Origin: Odiellus spinosus
Lineage: Eukaryota > Arthropoda > Arachnida > Opiliones > Phalangiidae
DNA: 64,000 nt
Direction: 5' to 3'
NCBI GenBank assembly: GCA_963920705.1
Contig: OY987237.1
Span: forward strand, 15,096,601 to 15,160,600
Shown: positions 1 through 12,623 of the stretch, piece after piece
Layout of the letters: every line of letters starts with the position of its first letter
Position numbering within the stretch: position 1 is the stretch's first letter
Notes under the pieces: model-generated
The model's input: the letters and a program-made list of their open reading frames with translations, nothing else
The model's database searches: none
What the model was told of the DNA's origin: nothing
Program-made: the position numbers and the translations under genes

Positions 1-494
1 CTAGCCGGTGGTAAAGTTGGTATGACTGGTATTGTTCTAGGAGACTGGTAAGTTACTGGTCTAGGCGGTGCAGTTGGTTGAGAGACGGATTTGGGGGCGT
101 CATTGCGATGGTTGATCACGGTGTGAGTGTGAAATTGTAAATTGGGGAATTTTGGGAAGTTGTTGAAAAAGTCCGCGAAACTTTTATGGAAGTCTAAGTT
201 GGGAGCCTTCCCTGGGCTGAACATTCCTCTGTATTCGAAACTGTTGGGTCCAACGTTGGTAAAGAAAAATGTTGGTTTAGTTTCAGTTCCATTCGTTGTT
301 AATATTTGTTGAACTTGACGTTGAACCGCTTGCGCCGTTGTTAAGTTGAAGCTACTCTGAGAAATGTTGGGCTTTCTTTGATTTTGGTTCGTATTCCGAT
401 TTGTAGACGGCGGTGGAGTTGATAGAGAGTGATGCGAAAGTGATAGTAGCACCCATAAAATAGAGATTGGATAGAATTTGTGCCGTGGAAACAT
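1..494 (-). CDS. 5' coding exon of a secreted Pro/Asn/Thr-rich protein (partial)
   Basis: Read on the minus strand, an open frame starts with ATG at 494-492 and runs without a stop to the window edge (164 codons plus two bases). The first ~25 residues (MFPRHKFYPISILWVLLSLS then HHSLS) look like a signal peptide: a basic start, a hydrophobic core, then small residues. The rest is low-complexity, rich in Asn, Pro, Thr, Phe and Gln, with sequons NIS, NLT and NGT, and ends in a proline-rich stretch. A splice acceptor (TTTCAG) abuts the ATG, so the 5' UTR is probably interrupted by an intron and this exon begins exactly at the start codon. I recognise no domain. Inference: a secreted or extracellular-matrix protein whose functional domain lies beyond the left edge. 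It could instead be an internal exon whose first codon happens to be Met, but the signal-peptide-like start argues for a true start. Confidence 0.6.
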   Translation of the reverse strand, partial: MFPRHKFYPISILWVLLSLSHHSLSTPPPSTNRNTNQNQRKPNISQSSFNLTTAQAVQRQVQQILTTNGTETKPTFFFTNVGPNSFEYRGMFSPGKAPNLDFHKSFADFFNNFPKFPNLQFHTHTVINHRNDAPKSVSQPTAPPRPVTYQSPRTIPVIPTLPPA

Positions 495-499
495 CTGAA

Positions 500-1400
500 A
501 TTACAATAAATTAAATTAATCTATAGTTTATAAACAAGAGGCTAATTGAAGGTAAAGTAGGCCTAAAAACAATTCTTAACGATGATTTTTAGAATTTGTA
601 CGGTAATTTTAGAGATGTCGGTTAAGTTGTAGGGTTTGAACTCTTACATATAAGTCTTATAATAAGAATCCGACCCTCTAAAAATAATTTCCTGCGAAAA
701 CAATCAACCTTTTGAATTTCTTTCCCAATAATTTTCTATTTAAACTGGCAAAGCCTGTTTCATAAATGCAAGAAAGAAAAATAAACCTAAAATTCTTGTA
801 TAACCGAAAGTTTCAATTCTTCCCTTCAAAAGATAAATCTTAAGAGAGTGTTCGTCTTTTTTAGAAAGTTGTATCAGTCCTAGATTTCAACGCTGTACGT
901 TCAATTCAATCTACGAATTATTATCATAAAGATACGAGAGAGTGTAGCTTTGTAAGAGATAAAATCCCAACCTGAGACGATTATAGATTTTAAGAATAAA
1001 ATAATTCCTCCCATTTTCTTTTGTATGTAATTTTCTATTGAGCAACTGGCTAACGGGGAAAAAAGCATATCCGTAAAAAAATGACGACATTCCTAATGAC
1101 CTTTTGAACCGTGTTTGGCTGAGCGCAGATAGCTAGCAGGAAGTAATTAACCCCCATTTTTAGAAAAGAATCTTCAAGAAGAAATCAAATTCCTAGCTTG
1201 GCTATAAGACTAAGAGGGAGATTTCTCTGACCTATATTATAAAAAAAAAACTGAAAATACGTTTAAAGATGACACTTTCTAGTTTTCTCTATTACTTGTC
1301 TCGAAATCTTCATTATTATAGGTTCGTTAAATTAAGAAATTAAGCTTTAACTCGCTTTTTGTTTACGTTAATTAGTTTCCAATATCCCTTCTGAATGATT
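500..1400. other. AT-rich stretch, no gene seen
   Basis: Presumed promoter or 5'-UTR intron of the minus-strand gene at 1-494. I see no convincing exon, RNA gene or clear repeat here. Confidence 0.4.
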
Positions 1401-1665
1401 TTTGGCTCTTAAAGGGAGAATGAATATGTGAAATCAACGGGATAAATTGAAATTTTAAAGGTTATGGTGTTTGATGGTTTAATATTTGAATTGGGAGAAG
1501 AGCGGGTTAGAAGGAAGGACTAATTTTCCTTAGGCGAAACCAGGGTCACAATCAAATGTTTTAGATTTGCCACCCGTCAACTACGTGAATTCAAGACAGC
1601 CATTGATATTTTATAAAGTTTGGTTGCACTTTAAGATGTGGAGCTTTTTCTTGGACCATGAGTCA

Positions 1666-1790
1666 AAATAAAGGTCTTGGGGAAGTCTTTCGGGTGTCTT
1701 ATGTAGTCTTAAGAGGTCTTGGGAAGTCTTAAAGACATCCTAAGAATTTTGTAGTGTTCTTGAGGACCTCTTCAGATCTAACCATTTCGT
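1666..1790 (+). repeat. Dispersed GTCTT-rich repeat, copy 1
   Basis: A segment built on GTCTT/GTCTTAAGA-type words. The same sequence, diverged and reverse-complemented, lies at about 35420-35570 (shared cores such as CTTGGGGAAGTCTTTC and GTTCTTGAGGACCTC). Confidence 0.55.
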
Positions 1791-2413
1791 TCAAAATTGA
1801 TCTAGAGTTTACTGAAAAATATAAATTTTATAACCAAATTTTAAATTATAGATTTTTTTTCCATTTTATATTTCCTTTAAATCTCAAATTTTGTTTATTA
1901 TTTTGATGAAGATGACCCAGTAATTATAGTCTATACCATACATTACTTCTAAAAAACAAACAAATTGAATAACCAGTCACGTAATTAATAACGATTTAGG
2001 AGAAACGGGTTTAAAACAGGGCTGTTTTCATTGTATTGCTAAGAATTTTCAGTTTAAGATGATACTAGTAGATAAGGGGATGGATTTTAAATCGGCTCCC
2101 TGCTTTTGACTAATTTATGGGAAGATATCATTGGATGATAATACTCTAAAATATCATCAACAGACCATTCATATCTGATAATGTTTGATGAAGCGTAGCT
2201 TACTAAATACTTAAAATTCTTTGAAAAACAACAACCCTCAAAAAAAAAAAAAGCTTTAGTAATTTAAACTCAATAGAGTGTAACAATATAGAATGGTTCT
2301 ACATCTGAACCTTTCAGATCTATTTCCTATAAATATTCTCCTCCCTCTGAAGTCCCCCTAAATATAGTTTCCGACCAAAACGTCCTACATATCATCCTTT
2401 ATAAATCAAATCC

Positions 2414-2611
2414 CTTTAAAGGCCATATCTGCTCTGCAATTTGCCACTTTAAAGGCCCTATCTACTCTGCAATTTGCCACTTTAAAGGTCCTATCTGCTC
2501 TGAAATTTGCCCCTTTAAAGGCCCTGTCTGCTCTGCAATTTGCCCCTTTAAAGGCCCTATCTGCTCTGAAATTTGCCCCTTTAAAGGCCCTATCTGCTGT
2601 GAAATGTGCAC
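2414..2611 (+). repeat. 33-bp tandem repeat, six copies
   Basis: Six head-to-tail units start at 2414, 2447, 2480, 2513, 2546 and 2579; each has CTTTAAAGG, then CCCTATCTGCTCTG and a TTTGCC end. The last unit runs into a segment (to ~2705) also found inverted at 36113-36236, so the array looks like an internal expansion of a TTTAAAGG-bounded mobile repeat. Confidence 0.8.
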
Positions 2612-2705
2612 CTTTAAAAATACTCTTCTCTTAGCTTTGACTGTACAATTTACTATGGTAAATGTCGTCTGCTAAGCTAGAAAAGAAGGAGACTTTAAAG
2701 GGGAT
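2580..2705 (+). mobile_element. Small TTAAAGG-bounded repeat, copy 1
   Basis: About 125 bp bounded by CCTTTAAAGG at one side and GACTTTAAAGGGG at the other. A diverged inverted copy at 36113-36236 shares AGCTTTGACT, ACAATTTA and TCTGCTAAGCTAG. Probably a non-autonomous element with TTAA-type ends. A related fragment lies at 35195-35290. Confidence 0.5.
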
Positions 2706-2711
2706 CAGTCT

Positions 2712-5500
2712 GAATAGAAGCCTTTACAGTAGACACGCAACCTGACTCAATTCAGCCCTTGATTCGCGAATTCAATTTTTAGAAATTTTGATAAATTCCG
2801 AAGCTGTGACGTCAGTTTTACTTCTCATTTAAATGTGTTACCATAGAAAAAAGTCATATTTTCATCAAAAATGGTCTACTTTTTTTGAATTAACGTTTTT
2901 TATTCGGTCTATTTGCTCGAATTCTGTTGAAATTTTCCAATTTGGACCTCTTTCTGGTTAAATTAGAAGAAATTTCCACATTTTTCTAAGCCTAATTCTT
3001 ACCCAATGGGAGCACGTTGAAGTAAAAAGTAAAACAAACGTCACACCTATGTAAAAACGTCTAAAGATTAAATCCGCGCGATTAATTTAAAAAGACCCGA
3101 ATCGAGTCGAATTGCTTGTCTAAAGTTTAAACCCAGTTTTAATCTGTACCTTAATGACCCGTAATTAAGGCTAGATAACTAGGCGTTAACAACCAAAAAA
3201 TCTTCTTTATTGCAAAATCTCAAAACACCCGAGATCTTTTGTGGATTTTAGAAGAATACAATCAATTCTTCGCTCTAGCGAATTGACTAAACTTAGCATA
3301 TAGATAAATGAAGGTAGATTAAGGCGATGATTTACCACCATAATCTAAATTAGTTAATCCCCCCCCCCTTACGGTTTCAACCTGGTTTATATAAAAGATA
3401 TTGGGATAATCCTCAATACGCCTATTTTTGTTTAGTAGGCGGTTCTTTTCATAATTATAACAACAAAAAATAAAAAAAAAAAAAAATTGAGTTGATGATC
3501 ATGCAAAACTTAATGGCTTTTCATTTACTTTTTTTTTCCCTAGAATTATATTTTATTTTTTGTTAATTTTGTAGTTTATAGGCCCACCTATTGCATGACT
3601 ACCCAAGCGCTAATTTCGGGCGAAGCACCCTTAAGGTATCATTATATTAATAGCCATTTTTAATTATTATTTTGATCTTCGCCATCCCAAAATTTAACCT
3701 TTTATCTTATCTTACTAATTGCCAAAATTAATTTAACCCTTTTTTTAATTTAATTATCTGAGGAATGAGTTTATTGTTTTATAATTAGTCTAGGTTATAA
3801 ATTAAAATTTTAACTAGTGTTTGCTATGGTTTATATTACATTCTGATCACGTGGTGTTAATTTTTTAGCCATTATGATTCACTTTTAAAAATATTTAGCC
3901 AAAATTTAACAATTTTTAGATTAGATAAATTGACAATCTTGGAAAAGACCGTAATTCCCATAGAAAAACCGGTTTTTTAATGATGATATAGGTTTCTTTC
4001 TAGATTGCAATTAAAGGGATAGTGTCTCAATGTGATTTTAATTTTAATTTTGATAAAATAACATTCATTTCACTCTAATTAACTTAAAAAATTAATTGAA
4101 TAACCCCCAAAAATGTTATTTTCCCCCCAAAAATGTTATTTTCCCTACAAGAACCTTGAAAATTGTTTTATAATTATCCTTTTAAATATTTACCAATTTT
4201 AAAATGTTTACAAATAACTTAAAGGGTGGGTAAAACATTTTTTGAGTATTAAGCCTTTTTTTCTGGCCACCAAGGGAGCGAATGTTATCGACCAAATCAC
4301 TCTTAAAATCGTAGATTTTTATTACTCGTTTCACTTGCCCTTTAAAACCTAAAATTAACGCGAATTTGTGCCTTGCTGGTTCGTGTAATTCTTGCCGAAC
4401 AATCTTATCTCATATTACCCCGTCCGATATTTAATGAACTTATTCGGTGTAGGTTTGAAATAATAATCTCCAATTAAAAGTGTAGGTGTTATTTTCAGTT
4501 TTATTTTAGATATTGATTTATTTTTGGTACTATAATTTTAGATAAATTTAGAGTTATTTTATCTCAGTTTCCTCAAATGTTTTAACCGAATAAATATTCC
4601 TACCACCTCCACGAAACAAAATATAAATTAATATGCAAATTAGGGACAAAAGTTTGGCGTGGGTCTAATCTTCTTTACAGCGCCAAAACATTAGACGCAA
4701 AAGGCGGTAAAACTATGTCTCTTATGGGAAAGATATTTAGGCTCAAAACGCAACCCATAATTTAAAATTCTTATAGTTTAAAGCGGCAAACTTTTAGCAT
4801 AGATATCTAGATATTCAAAATTAACCGTGAATTTATTTAAAAATTAGAGTGAAAATGCGTTCGAAGCCCTTTTCAAGCGAACCGAATCTTTAAAAGACAG
4901 TTTTGGAATGAGTTTCATTTTTCTGTCTACGACTATAGTTTTATTTTTAATTATTTAAACTAATTTTAAATTAGAAGATAATTTAATATTCTTTAAGAGC
5001 TAATCACGAGCTTTAAAATGAGCCTAATTGTGTCGAAATCGCGCCACAAATAAGAAAGTTGCAAATTAAAATGACGTCATGATGGAAACTAAGTTCATCC
5101 ATAAAAATTGCCGTAACTTCGTTAGTTCTTGTCCGATTACGACTTAATTTATCTCATTTTAAAGCTCGTGAAACGCTCTATTCAACTATATATTAACTCC
5201 AACCCGTAAAATCTCAAAATCCCCACCTTACCTTTAAATAGAAATAGATTTTTAATTAAAATCAATAAAAATAGTAAAACAATCCAACGAAGAGGTGAGA
5301 AAAAAAAATCACAGTTGTTGTCCTAAGGCACAGGGTTTAATCCGGAAACGATGTCTGCTCGCGAAAATATCCATTGGCGCTTTAATTCCTTTTAAAAATT
5401 AACTACCTTTAAAAACATTTAAGTAATTAATTATAGTATATTATTTAAATATGATAACGGTCTGACTTCAAAACGTTTCTATAGCGGATAATACGAGGGT
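2712..5500. other. AT-rich intergenic stretch, no gene seen
   Basis: Contains homopolymer runs (C run near 3360, A runs near 3470) and single TTAAAGGG words resembling ends of the TTAA-type elements (for example near 4013), but no exon I can support. Confidence 0.4.
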
Positions 5501-5770
5501 GTCCTCGCTAAACTGGGGACGAAAGTAAAATGTTTAAGAGTTCCGCCACTTGCCCTGGTGGTTCGTTTTTTTCTTGATATTGAGGTGACGGGGGTTGAAC
5601 CGAGCAGCGGGGGCGGGATGTTAAGAGGAGGGAAAAGCGGAAAATCTTAGAAAAGATGATCTCTCGTGACTCCCGGGCTCCATTTGAGAGAGAGAGAGAT
5701 GAGATTTCGAAGGGAAGAGTAGAGAGAGTGGTCCACCTCGTGCCCGTTCCCACGAGATCGTACTAAACCA
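5500..5770 (-). promoter_or_regulatory. GC-richer block, possible promoter/5' exon
   Basis: An isolated block clearly richer in G+C than its surroundings, with an (AG)n run at about 5686-5698 and polypyrimidine on the minus strand. An 81-codon frame on the minus strand is serine/leucine-rich and looks like chance. Since the next minus-strand gene starts at 494 right after a splice acceptor, this could be its promoter and untranslated first exon, but nothing proves the link. Confidence 0.2.
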
Positions 5771-6043
5771 CACCACCCCTACACCATTGTTTTCCCGCCA
5801 ATTTCCCCCACTACAATGTGTAACTTATATTGAGCCCTGTTGGACGGGTGATCGAAATTACCCGGTTTTTCCAATGTGAAACTCCATTATATTTCAAAGT
5901 GATAGTGAAATGATTAATATTCGAGACTAGATGGAATGATTTGAATTTCAGAGAACGTGACTCGATCCATATTTATCTGTAAAATAACCCTAATCCCTAG
6001 TATGAAAATTTATAAACCATTTTTAACTTGCTCGTAAAGTAGG

Positions 6044-6200
6044 CTTAACAAGGGTCCATGGAGAGTATAATATCGAAAAATACTCTTAACAAGGATCCAT
6101 GTAGAGTATAACACCGTAAAATAAGCTTAACAAGGATCCATTTTGAGTACTATATCGGAAAGTAGGCTTAACAAGGATCCATGTAGAGTAATAATTTTCA
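6044..6200 (+). repeat. ~41-bp tandem repeat, four copies
   Basis: The core CTTAACAAGG(A/G)TCCAT recurs at about 6044, 6084, 6126 and 6167. It resembles the subterminal 'ggcttagc...ggat' segment of the TTAA-type foldback elements, and a right end of that family follows immediately (6207-6262). Confidence 0.7.
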
Positions 6201-6206
6201 CTGCTG

Positions 6207-6262
6207 GATTAAGCCTATTTAAACGATAAGGAATCGATTTAGGTTGCATACTCCCTTTAAGA
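6207..6262 (+). mobile_element. Right end of a TTAA-type foldback MITE (fragment)
   Basis: GATTAAGCCTATTTAAACG, GATAAGGAATCGAT and a CTCCCTTTAA end match the right terminus of the family seen complete at 12624-13010. The 41-bp array just upstream may be part of the same insertion. Confidence 0.6.
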
Positions 6263-7358
6263 TCCTTTTCATTTTCCCTTTAAGTTTAAGACGGTTAGAA
6301 AATAATTTCTCGATTACTTTAGATTGAAAGTTGCTCGGGATATTTAGGATTTGACCCCCAAAAATAAAGGTCATAATATCATTATTCTGTTCGTCCCTAG
6401 TAATCAAAAAAATGGGGACTATTATTATTTGGAAATTAAAGTTGATTCTCTATTTTAGTTTTTAGTGATGGGTTCAAGAAAACCTTGGAGTTTAATTTTG
6501 GTAAATCTGGTTCTTTAGTGCCTAGGTATAAATATTAGAAATTTCTTTTGGTTTTTTATTATTATTAAGAATCAGGCCTTTGAACTACTTTATTCCAAAT
6601 TAGATTTTAAATTGTATCAATCCGCCTCACCTTTAGCTATCTTGATAACGAGGGAATTTCGAAAAATATCAAAAATATATCTTGTATTTATAGTCCGTGA
6701 AAATATAAGGATTATTTGAAGGTGATACGCTATCATGGATCAACTTTTTCCTGTTTTAAAGTTCTTTTTCGACCTCGCATGCCCCCATGTCTTGCTCTGT
6801 TAAATTATTATTTCAAATACATGAATATTAGGGTTAGATTTTATATATTTTTAGTTAGTATTTGCGTAAGAATTCGCCTCAACTGTTACGCAAGTGTTAT
6901 ATCTTCATGAACAGAATTATTATAAGGATTTTAAAAATAATACTCGCGATATTTAACTAAGAATTTGATCATCTGTTATAAAACCCTCAAAAAGATGAGA
7001 TTGACCAATTTTTTAAACCAACATTAATCCAAATCTAAGGCCCCTGTAACCCTTCCACGGTTTTTGAAGCTTATCCCTGATGAATAAGACTTAATCTGAT
7101 ATACCTGTTTTAAAATATAAGAAAAATACGTTAGATTTAAATTATAGATTTTAAAAATTGTCATCCTATATAATTTTCAATTAAATTTAACAATCTTAAC
7201 TATGCTCTCATCCTGACTAAAAAAAATTATATTTCGTAATATCTTAAAAATTTGGAGAGTATAAAGGCTAGTTCACACGGTTAGGTTAATTTAGTTCTAA
7301 TGTTATTTATCCCGTGTCTGTATTTAGTAAATTCATTAACGAAAAAACACTCTACTCC

Positions 7359-7670
7359 GGGGTTGCAACAGGTCAGGGAAAAGTCAGGGAATTTAAAAAT
7401 GAACCAAAAAAGTCAGGGAATTTTAAGATATTTTAAAAAGTCAGGGAATTTAAAGATCTTTCGAGAAGCCAGGAAATTACAATCATTATCCCTGGAAAAG
7501 ATTCTCAGCTGACGGCGTGTCAGTTGTATAGATTAGAACAAAGATACGCCTGCAACAAAGTTTGGCGAACGCGATTATATAAAAAATAAAAGCTTAAAAA
7601 TTGGGTAGTATTACCTGAAAATCGTTGGAAAAGTCGGGGAATTTGAATCTTAAAAAACTGTGACAACCCT
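7359..7670 (+). mobile_element. AGTCAGGGAATT-type element, copy 1
   Basis: Ends GGGTTGCAACAG and CTGTGACAACCC are near-perfect inverted repeats. The interior carries several direct subrepeats of GTCAGGGAATTTAAA. A second copy is at 13626-13952. No coding capacity: a non-autonomous DNA transposon, hAT-like by its ends; no target duplication was resolved. Confidence 0.55.
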
Positions 7671-8173
7671 ATTAACTCTTAATGATAAGAATTGGTAAAA
7701 CTTGGCATTCATAAAGGTCCTCTAACGGCCAAAACAGGGAATTTAAAAGTAGTAACTAACAAAAAGATAGGTATCCATTGTTAACATTCCTAGGTGTGGG
7801 ATGATTTCCAAACACGAGTACAGTGGAAATCAGTTTTTAATCATAGGCTCTGTGTTAATTATTCCATAGTTAAAAATTCCGAAGAGTCGACTAGGAATCT
7901 TAAATTTTTTCTATGGGTTAAAGTCGTTGTATTTGTTCACGCTGTTAGAATGGTATAACCCACTTTGTCTCTTTCGTTAAAAAAACCGGAATGAATCAAC
8001 TTCACGGAGAATTCACGATAAAAGAGAAAGCATAATCGTGATGAACATGGAACGACTTTCTCCTACCTAGATATTTCTTTATTGTTCTATTGACCAATCT
8101 TCTACACTGTCTCGTTCTTCTTCTTGCCTTCAATACGAAACCCTTTCAATAATGTTTTAGCGTGTAGTCTTAC

Positions 8174-8510
8174 CAGAAGCCGATGAAACCCTCCTTTGAA
8201 GTCTATTACTCCCTGGTCTTGTCTACCCCTCTCTGTATGGGTTATTCTCAAAAGGCGCGATTCGTACGCCTCCTAACGGTAGATGTTTTCGGAGCGGGAG
8301 TTCGTCGAGCGAATATCTCTAGCAGCCTCGGAGTTCGTCCAAAAAACGTCGTCGTTTGTGGAGAGAGAGAATTTCCAATTTTCCGTAGACAGGGGGGATG
8401 AAGTAGGACCCCTTCTAACTCGTAAAATTGTGAATTTTACCCATAAAGAGAGGAGCGCTATATGGAACATTGGAGTAGTAGACTTCAAAGGAGGGTTTCA
8501 TCGGCTTCTG
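8174..8510 (+). mobile_element. 337-bp MITE (family B), copy 1, 7-bp TSD
   Basis: Starts CAGAAGCCGATGAAACCCTC and ends with its inverse; both ends share about 30 bp including CCTTTGAAGTC. It is flanked by perfect 7-bp direct repeats GTCTTAC (8167-8173 and 8511-8517). Open frames on either strand inside it recur in every copy and are by-products of the element. Non-autonomous: no transposase. Confidence 0.9.
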
Positions 8511-8753
8511 GTCTTACTAAGTCAGTTATCGCGCAAATTCTTCTCTCTTTCGTTAAGGAAAAAAATGAAAAAGAATACGTGGGTCACTTTTTTCAAGAAG
8601 GGGTATATTTCGTCATCATTGTGTCATTGGGGGGGGGGCTAGCGCAAGTAGCCGAATTGATATCTTTTTTGGTTATCTAGGAAGATTTCTTAATTAAAAT
8701 GTCGTGTTTCATGGATTTTGATAATTGATAAGTTCATATTCAAGGGGAGTAAA

Positions 8754-9178
8754 GTTTTTTGCTTGAAGCAAGAATGCAGCGAGTAATTTTCCATCGATTC
8801 CTTATCGTTTAAATTAACCTAATCCACCAGTAACAAATTAAACTAGAAATAAATTTAAAACTTGCCAGCAAAATAGGCTTAGCTGGATTCATGGAGATCC
8901 TGAATTTCTTCGGATTTATGGGTCAACGACCAATAAGGAAAGGGTCCATCGTTAAGGCGAGATCTCCGTGAGACTTCCAAAAACATGCGGTTAGTCGCTG
9001 ACCCATCAAAGCGAAGAAATTCAGCTGATATCCATGAATTCAGCTAAGCCTATTTGATGGTTTTAAATTTATTTCTAGTTTAATATTTGTTCGTAATTTT
9101 TTTTTACTGGTTAATTATGCAAATTTAAACGATAAGGAATCGATAAAAAGAACTTGTTGGGATGCATTTTCCCTTTAA
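8754..9178 (+). mobile_element. TTAA-type foldback MITE (family A), diverged copy
   Basis: Long inverted repeats: the left part has CGATTCCTTATCGTTTAAA then AAACTAGAAATAAATTTAAA and GGCTTAGCTGGATTCATGGA; the right part is the complement, ending in CCCTTTAA. The loop is a short, itself palindromic segment. The left tip is degenerate, so its start is approximate. Ends fit the TTAAAGGRR consensus known for the T2/Kolobok group. Confidence 0.75.
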
Positions 9179-9179
9179 A

Positions 9180-11020
9180 CATAAAATAAGGATTTATATT
9201 TGATTGGTTTACAACGAAAATTCGTTATAAAACAATTCGGTTATTTACATTTGAAAATCTTAACTATCTTACTTATTTAAGGAACATAATTAAATTAAAT
9301 TATATTTATACGTAAATTTAACGCGCTTTTGTTTAAAATACTAAATATTTTATGGTGTTTAATAAAAATATGGATGAATATCCAGCTTGTGGCTTCTATA
9401 AATTAATCTATGTTGCTTATTGAGGCTCTTCTTGAAAATCGTGATACGAACATAAAAACGATGATACCAAGTCGGAATTTTAAACGTGTGGTATCGTATA
9501 ATTTAGAGGAGAAAAAAAAAAAATATTTCTTTAACCTTTAATTATAACTGGGTTTTAACATTACCTCAGGGTGGGTGTCGGATGGAAAATTACACGCTAT
9601 TAGATACGTGGTCCCATCCCAAAATATGTGACTGTTGGATGGCGAACTGGCATTAAACTCGCGAAATAATTTTCTTCGTAAAGTCCTAAAGGTACAGTGA
9701 AATGAGTTAAATATCAATATTAATTATAACCCCAAATCCAAAGGTTCCTGGCACCCCAATGATTAAAGCGCAGATCTAAATTATAACGTAGATATTAGAT
9801 AGAGCCCTTTTTTCACCGATTTCATTGGAGGATTCATTCTTTTTTCAAATTTTACCGCTCGATTTCGCCCTATCACTATCACCCTGTCTGTTGCTGTCGA
9901 AAATCCACGTGGTTTAGTTTATAACCTATTAATTAATCCACGCTTTAATCAGCTAATTAGCAGACGACAAAAACATCTAGACTAGTTAGGTAAATAGTAA
10001 ATTATATTATGTGACTTCCCCGCGGCCCCAGATAATTTTAATTACATTAAAAATAATCGTTTCTTAAAATAAATATATATTTGTAAAATTCTAAATCGGA
10101 TAATAATTCAATTATTTAATTAGAACAAAATTATCGAAATGGTCAAAACGATTTCCCGTAAGTTATAGATAAATTAAAAACCAATTTTTAGACTAATTTA
10201 GGTAATTAACCTAATTATTTAAAACAAGTTTCATTAAACCTTAAATAAGTAAAGATTTGAAAACCATAGAGTATCAGTTTCTAATTAAAATTCTTTTAAA
10301 TATTTAAGTTATCATGATTAATATTTTTAATATTAAAATAGTAATTAACCTCAAGATATTAGCCTAATAAAATTAAATTTCATTTTAATTTCCCTTTAAA
10401 TCTTCCGAAAGATTCAAATTATTCTAAAGAAAACTAAAAAGGTGGTCATCCTTAACCTAAATCTTCTTCACGATGGATAGTTTCTGATTCGCCCAACTTG
10501 ATATTCCACTATTCAAAAAGATAGAACTAATACGTTTAAAGACTAGATGTGGGTTGATTTCTAAATAAAATCTAACAGACTCTATTTCTTATCCATAACA
10601 TTAACTTAATTATATCTTATTAAATGGACAAAAGGTTTTTGTTTCGAATTTTAATCATCTCTAGAGAGATGAGAAATGAAACTTTACTTGGCTAGAGCCG
10701 GTATATTGTATTGTTTCAAATATATAATAATTTAAACGAACCATTTCCTCTTTGCAATTATATTTTTAATTCTATATTTATTTCTATCTTGAATTGATAG
10801 CGTTAATAATGCTGGGGATCCCGTTAAATCATGATTAATTTAATTAGAGATCAAACAAAAGGGAACCTTGCTTTGTATACGTACTACCAACTTTGCGGCT
10901 CTATAATGTGTACAAAGAATTATCAAGGACGGAAATAAGCTCTAGTCTTTGGACAATGTCCATTAAATTTACTATTTTTATTAAATGAGAAGTTGTTATA
11001 AGAAAGCCACTGTACAATGT
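9180..11020. other. AT-rich intergenic stretch, no gene seen
   Basis: Very AT-rich, no exon or RNA gene recognised; no array until 11028. Confidence 0.4.
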
Positions 11021-11027
11021 TTTTTTA

Positions 11028-11757
11028 TGAAAGTGGAGTCAGTGGACAATTGCCCAATAAGTTTTATGAAAGGGGGAACAGTGGACAAATGTTCAATAAG
11101 TTTTATGAAAGGGGATCAGTGGACAAATGCCCAATAAATTTTATGAAAGGGGGATCAGTGGACAATTGCTCAATAAATTTTATGAAAGGGGGATCAGTGG
11201 ACAATTGCCCAATAAATTTTATGAAAGGGGGATCAGTGGACAATTGCTCAATAAGTTTTATGAAATGGGAACAGTGGACAAATGTTCAATAAGTTTTATG
11301 AAAGGGGGATCAGTGGACAATTGCTCAATAAGTTTTATGAAAGGGGAACAGTGGACAAATGTTCAATAAGTTTTATGAAAGGGGAAACAGTGGACAATTG
11401 CTCAATAAGTTTTATGAAAGGGGGATCAGTGGACAAATGCCCAATAAGTTTTATGAAATGGGAACAGTTGACAAATGTTCAATAAGTTTTATGAAAGGGG
11501 AACAGTGGACAAATGCCCAATAAACTTTATGAAAGGGGGATCAGTGGACAATTGCTCAATAAGTTTTATGAAAGGGGGATCAGTGGACAATTGCTCAATA
11601 AGTTTTATGAAATGGGAACAGTGGACAAATGCCCAATAAATTTTATGAAAGGGGGGGATCAGTGGACAATTGCTCAATAAGTTTTATGAAATGGGGATCA
11701 GTGGACAAATGCCCAATAAATATTATGAAATTAGGAACAGTGGACAGATGCCCAATA
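11028..11757 (+). repeat. 39-bp minisatellite, ~19 copies
   Basis: Units of 38-40 bp contain AATAAGTTTTATGAAA, a run of G, ATCAGTGGACAA or AACAGTGGACAA, and TTGCTC, ATGTTC or ATGCCC. Variants alternate in blocks. Because 39 is a multiple of three the array gives repetitive open frames on both strands; these are not genes. Confidence 0.95.
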
Positions 11758-11759
11758 AA

Positions 11760-12620
11760 CTAAATTTCTCTTATTTCTGTCCCTGAGGTGAATCTTGTTG
11801 AAGCCATGCTATTTGATTGGGGCTCATCAAACTTGTTTTTCAAAGTATACTACTTCTGTTCGCTAGTACAGAAAAAGACTCAATAGAGGTCGCTGTAAAC
11901 GTAATAACTAAGAGGTAGTAAAGAGAATGGAGTACAAAAATTCAATTATTAATTAAAATTAGGATCGAAGGTTTGAAAGAACAACTTGTTTCCTGTTTGT
12001 TTTGCAACAATAACATTTTTTTTTTTTTCAAACCATTCCTTTGAATTATTATTTAAAAAATATTTATTGCCTTTCACTTCGTCTTAAACCACTTGAAAAA
12101 AATCTCTATCTATGCAAATTAGTTAAGCGCTAATCTGGGAATAAGAGGAAATTGTTCTAAGTTACAACACGATACTAATTTAAATATCAGAGGTGATTTA
12201 TAGTATAAGATTTTTACACTATTTATAACACACAAAAATAAGATGATTTCCTATTTAAAATGAAGTTAATTATCTCAAGTTTAATTATAAACCAGTTTTG
12301 GAATTTTTAACGAAGCCTATTTAAAAATACCCACGCTTAATTATTATCCGCAAATATGTCACGAAAGTAAATCCAGCCAAGGACGAATATTAAATTATTT
12401 TAACTAGTTATCACTAATCAGTAATGATTCGCTAATTATGACCTTTATTGTTAAGATTCCGAGTGTATGACGCAAAATAGGGTATATTCACGATCTATTT
12501 GAAAATCTTCTAGTCATTGTTAGTTGTTTCAAACTAAATTTGCACCACGATTAAAGGTACTGCGTAATTGAAAGAGGGTTATCCGAGACTGGGGTTAATT
12601 CGGATATCGTTTAATACTTT
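11760..12620. other. AT-rich stretch, no gene seen
   Basis: Only a T run near 12015; nothing else recognised. Confidence 0.35.
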
Positions 12621-12623
12621 CAC

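Noticed and set aside
8183-8680. Short frames near 8.3 kb recurring at 20.3, 21.4, 27.0 and 52.5 kb (MKSTTLMF start)
   Set aside because: Recurrence is due to the 337-bp MITE; the frames read through its inverted ends and are disrupted differently in each copy.
11017-11677. Overlapping frames with NKFYERG-type repeats
   Set aside because: By-product of the 39-bp array; open in several frames and both strands.
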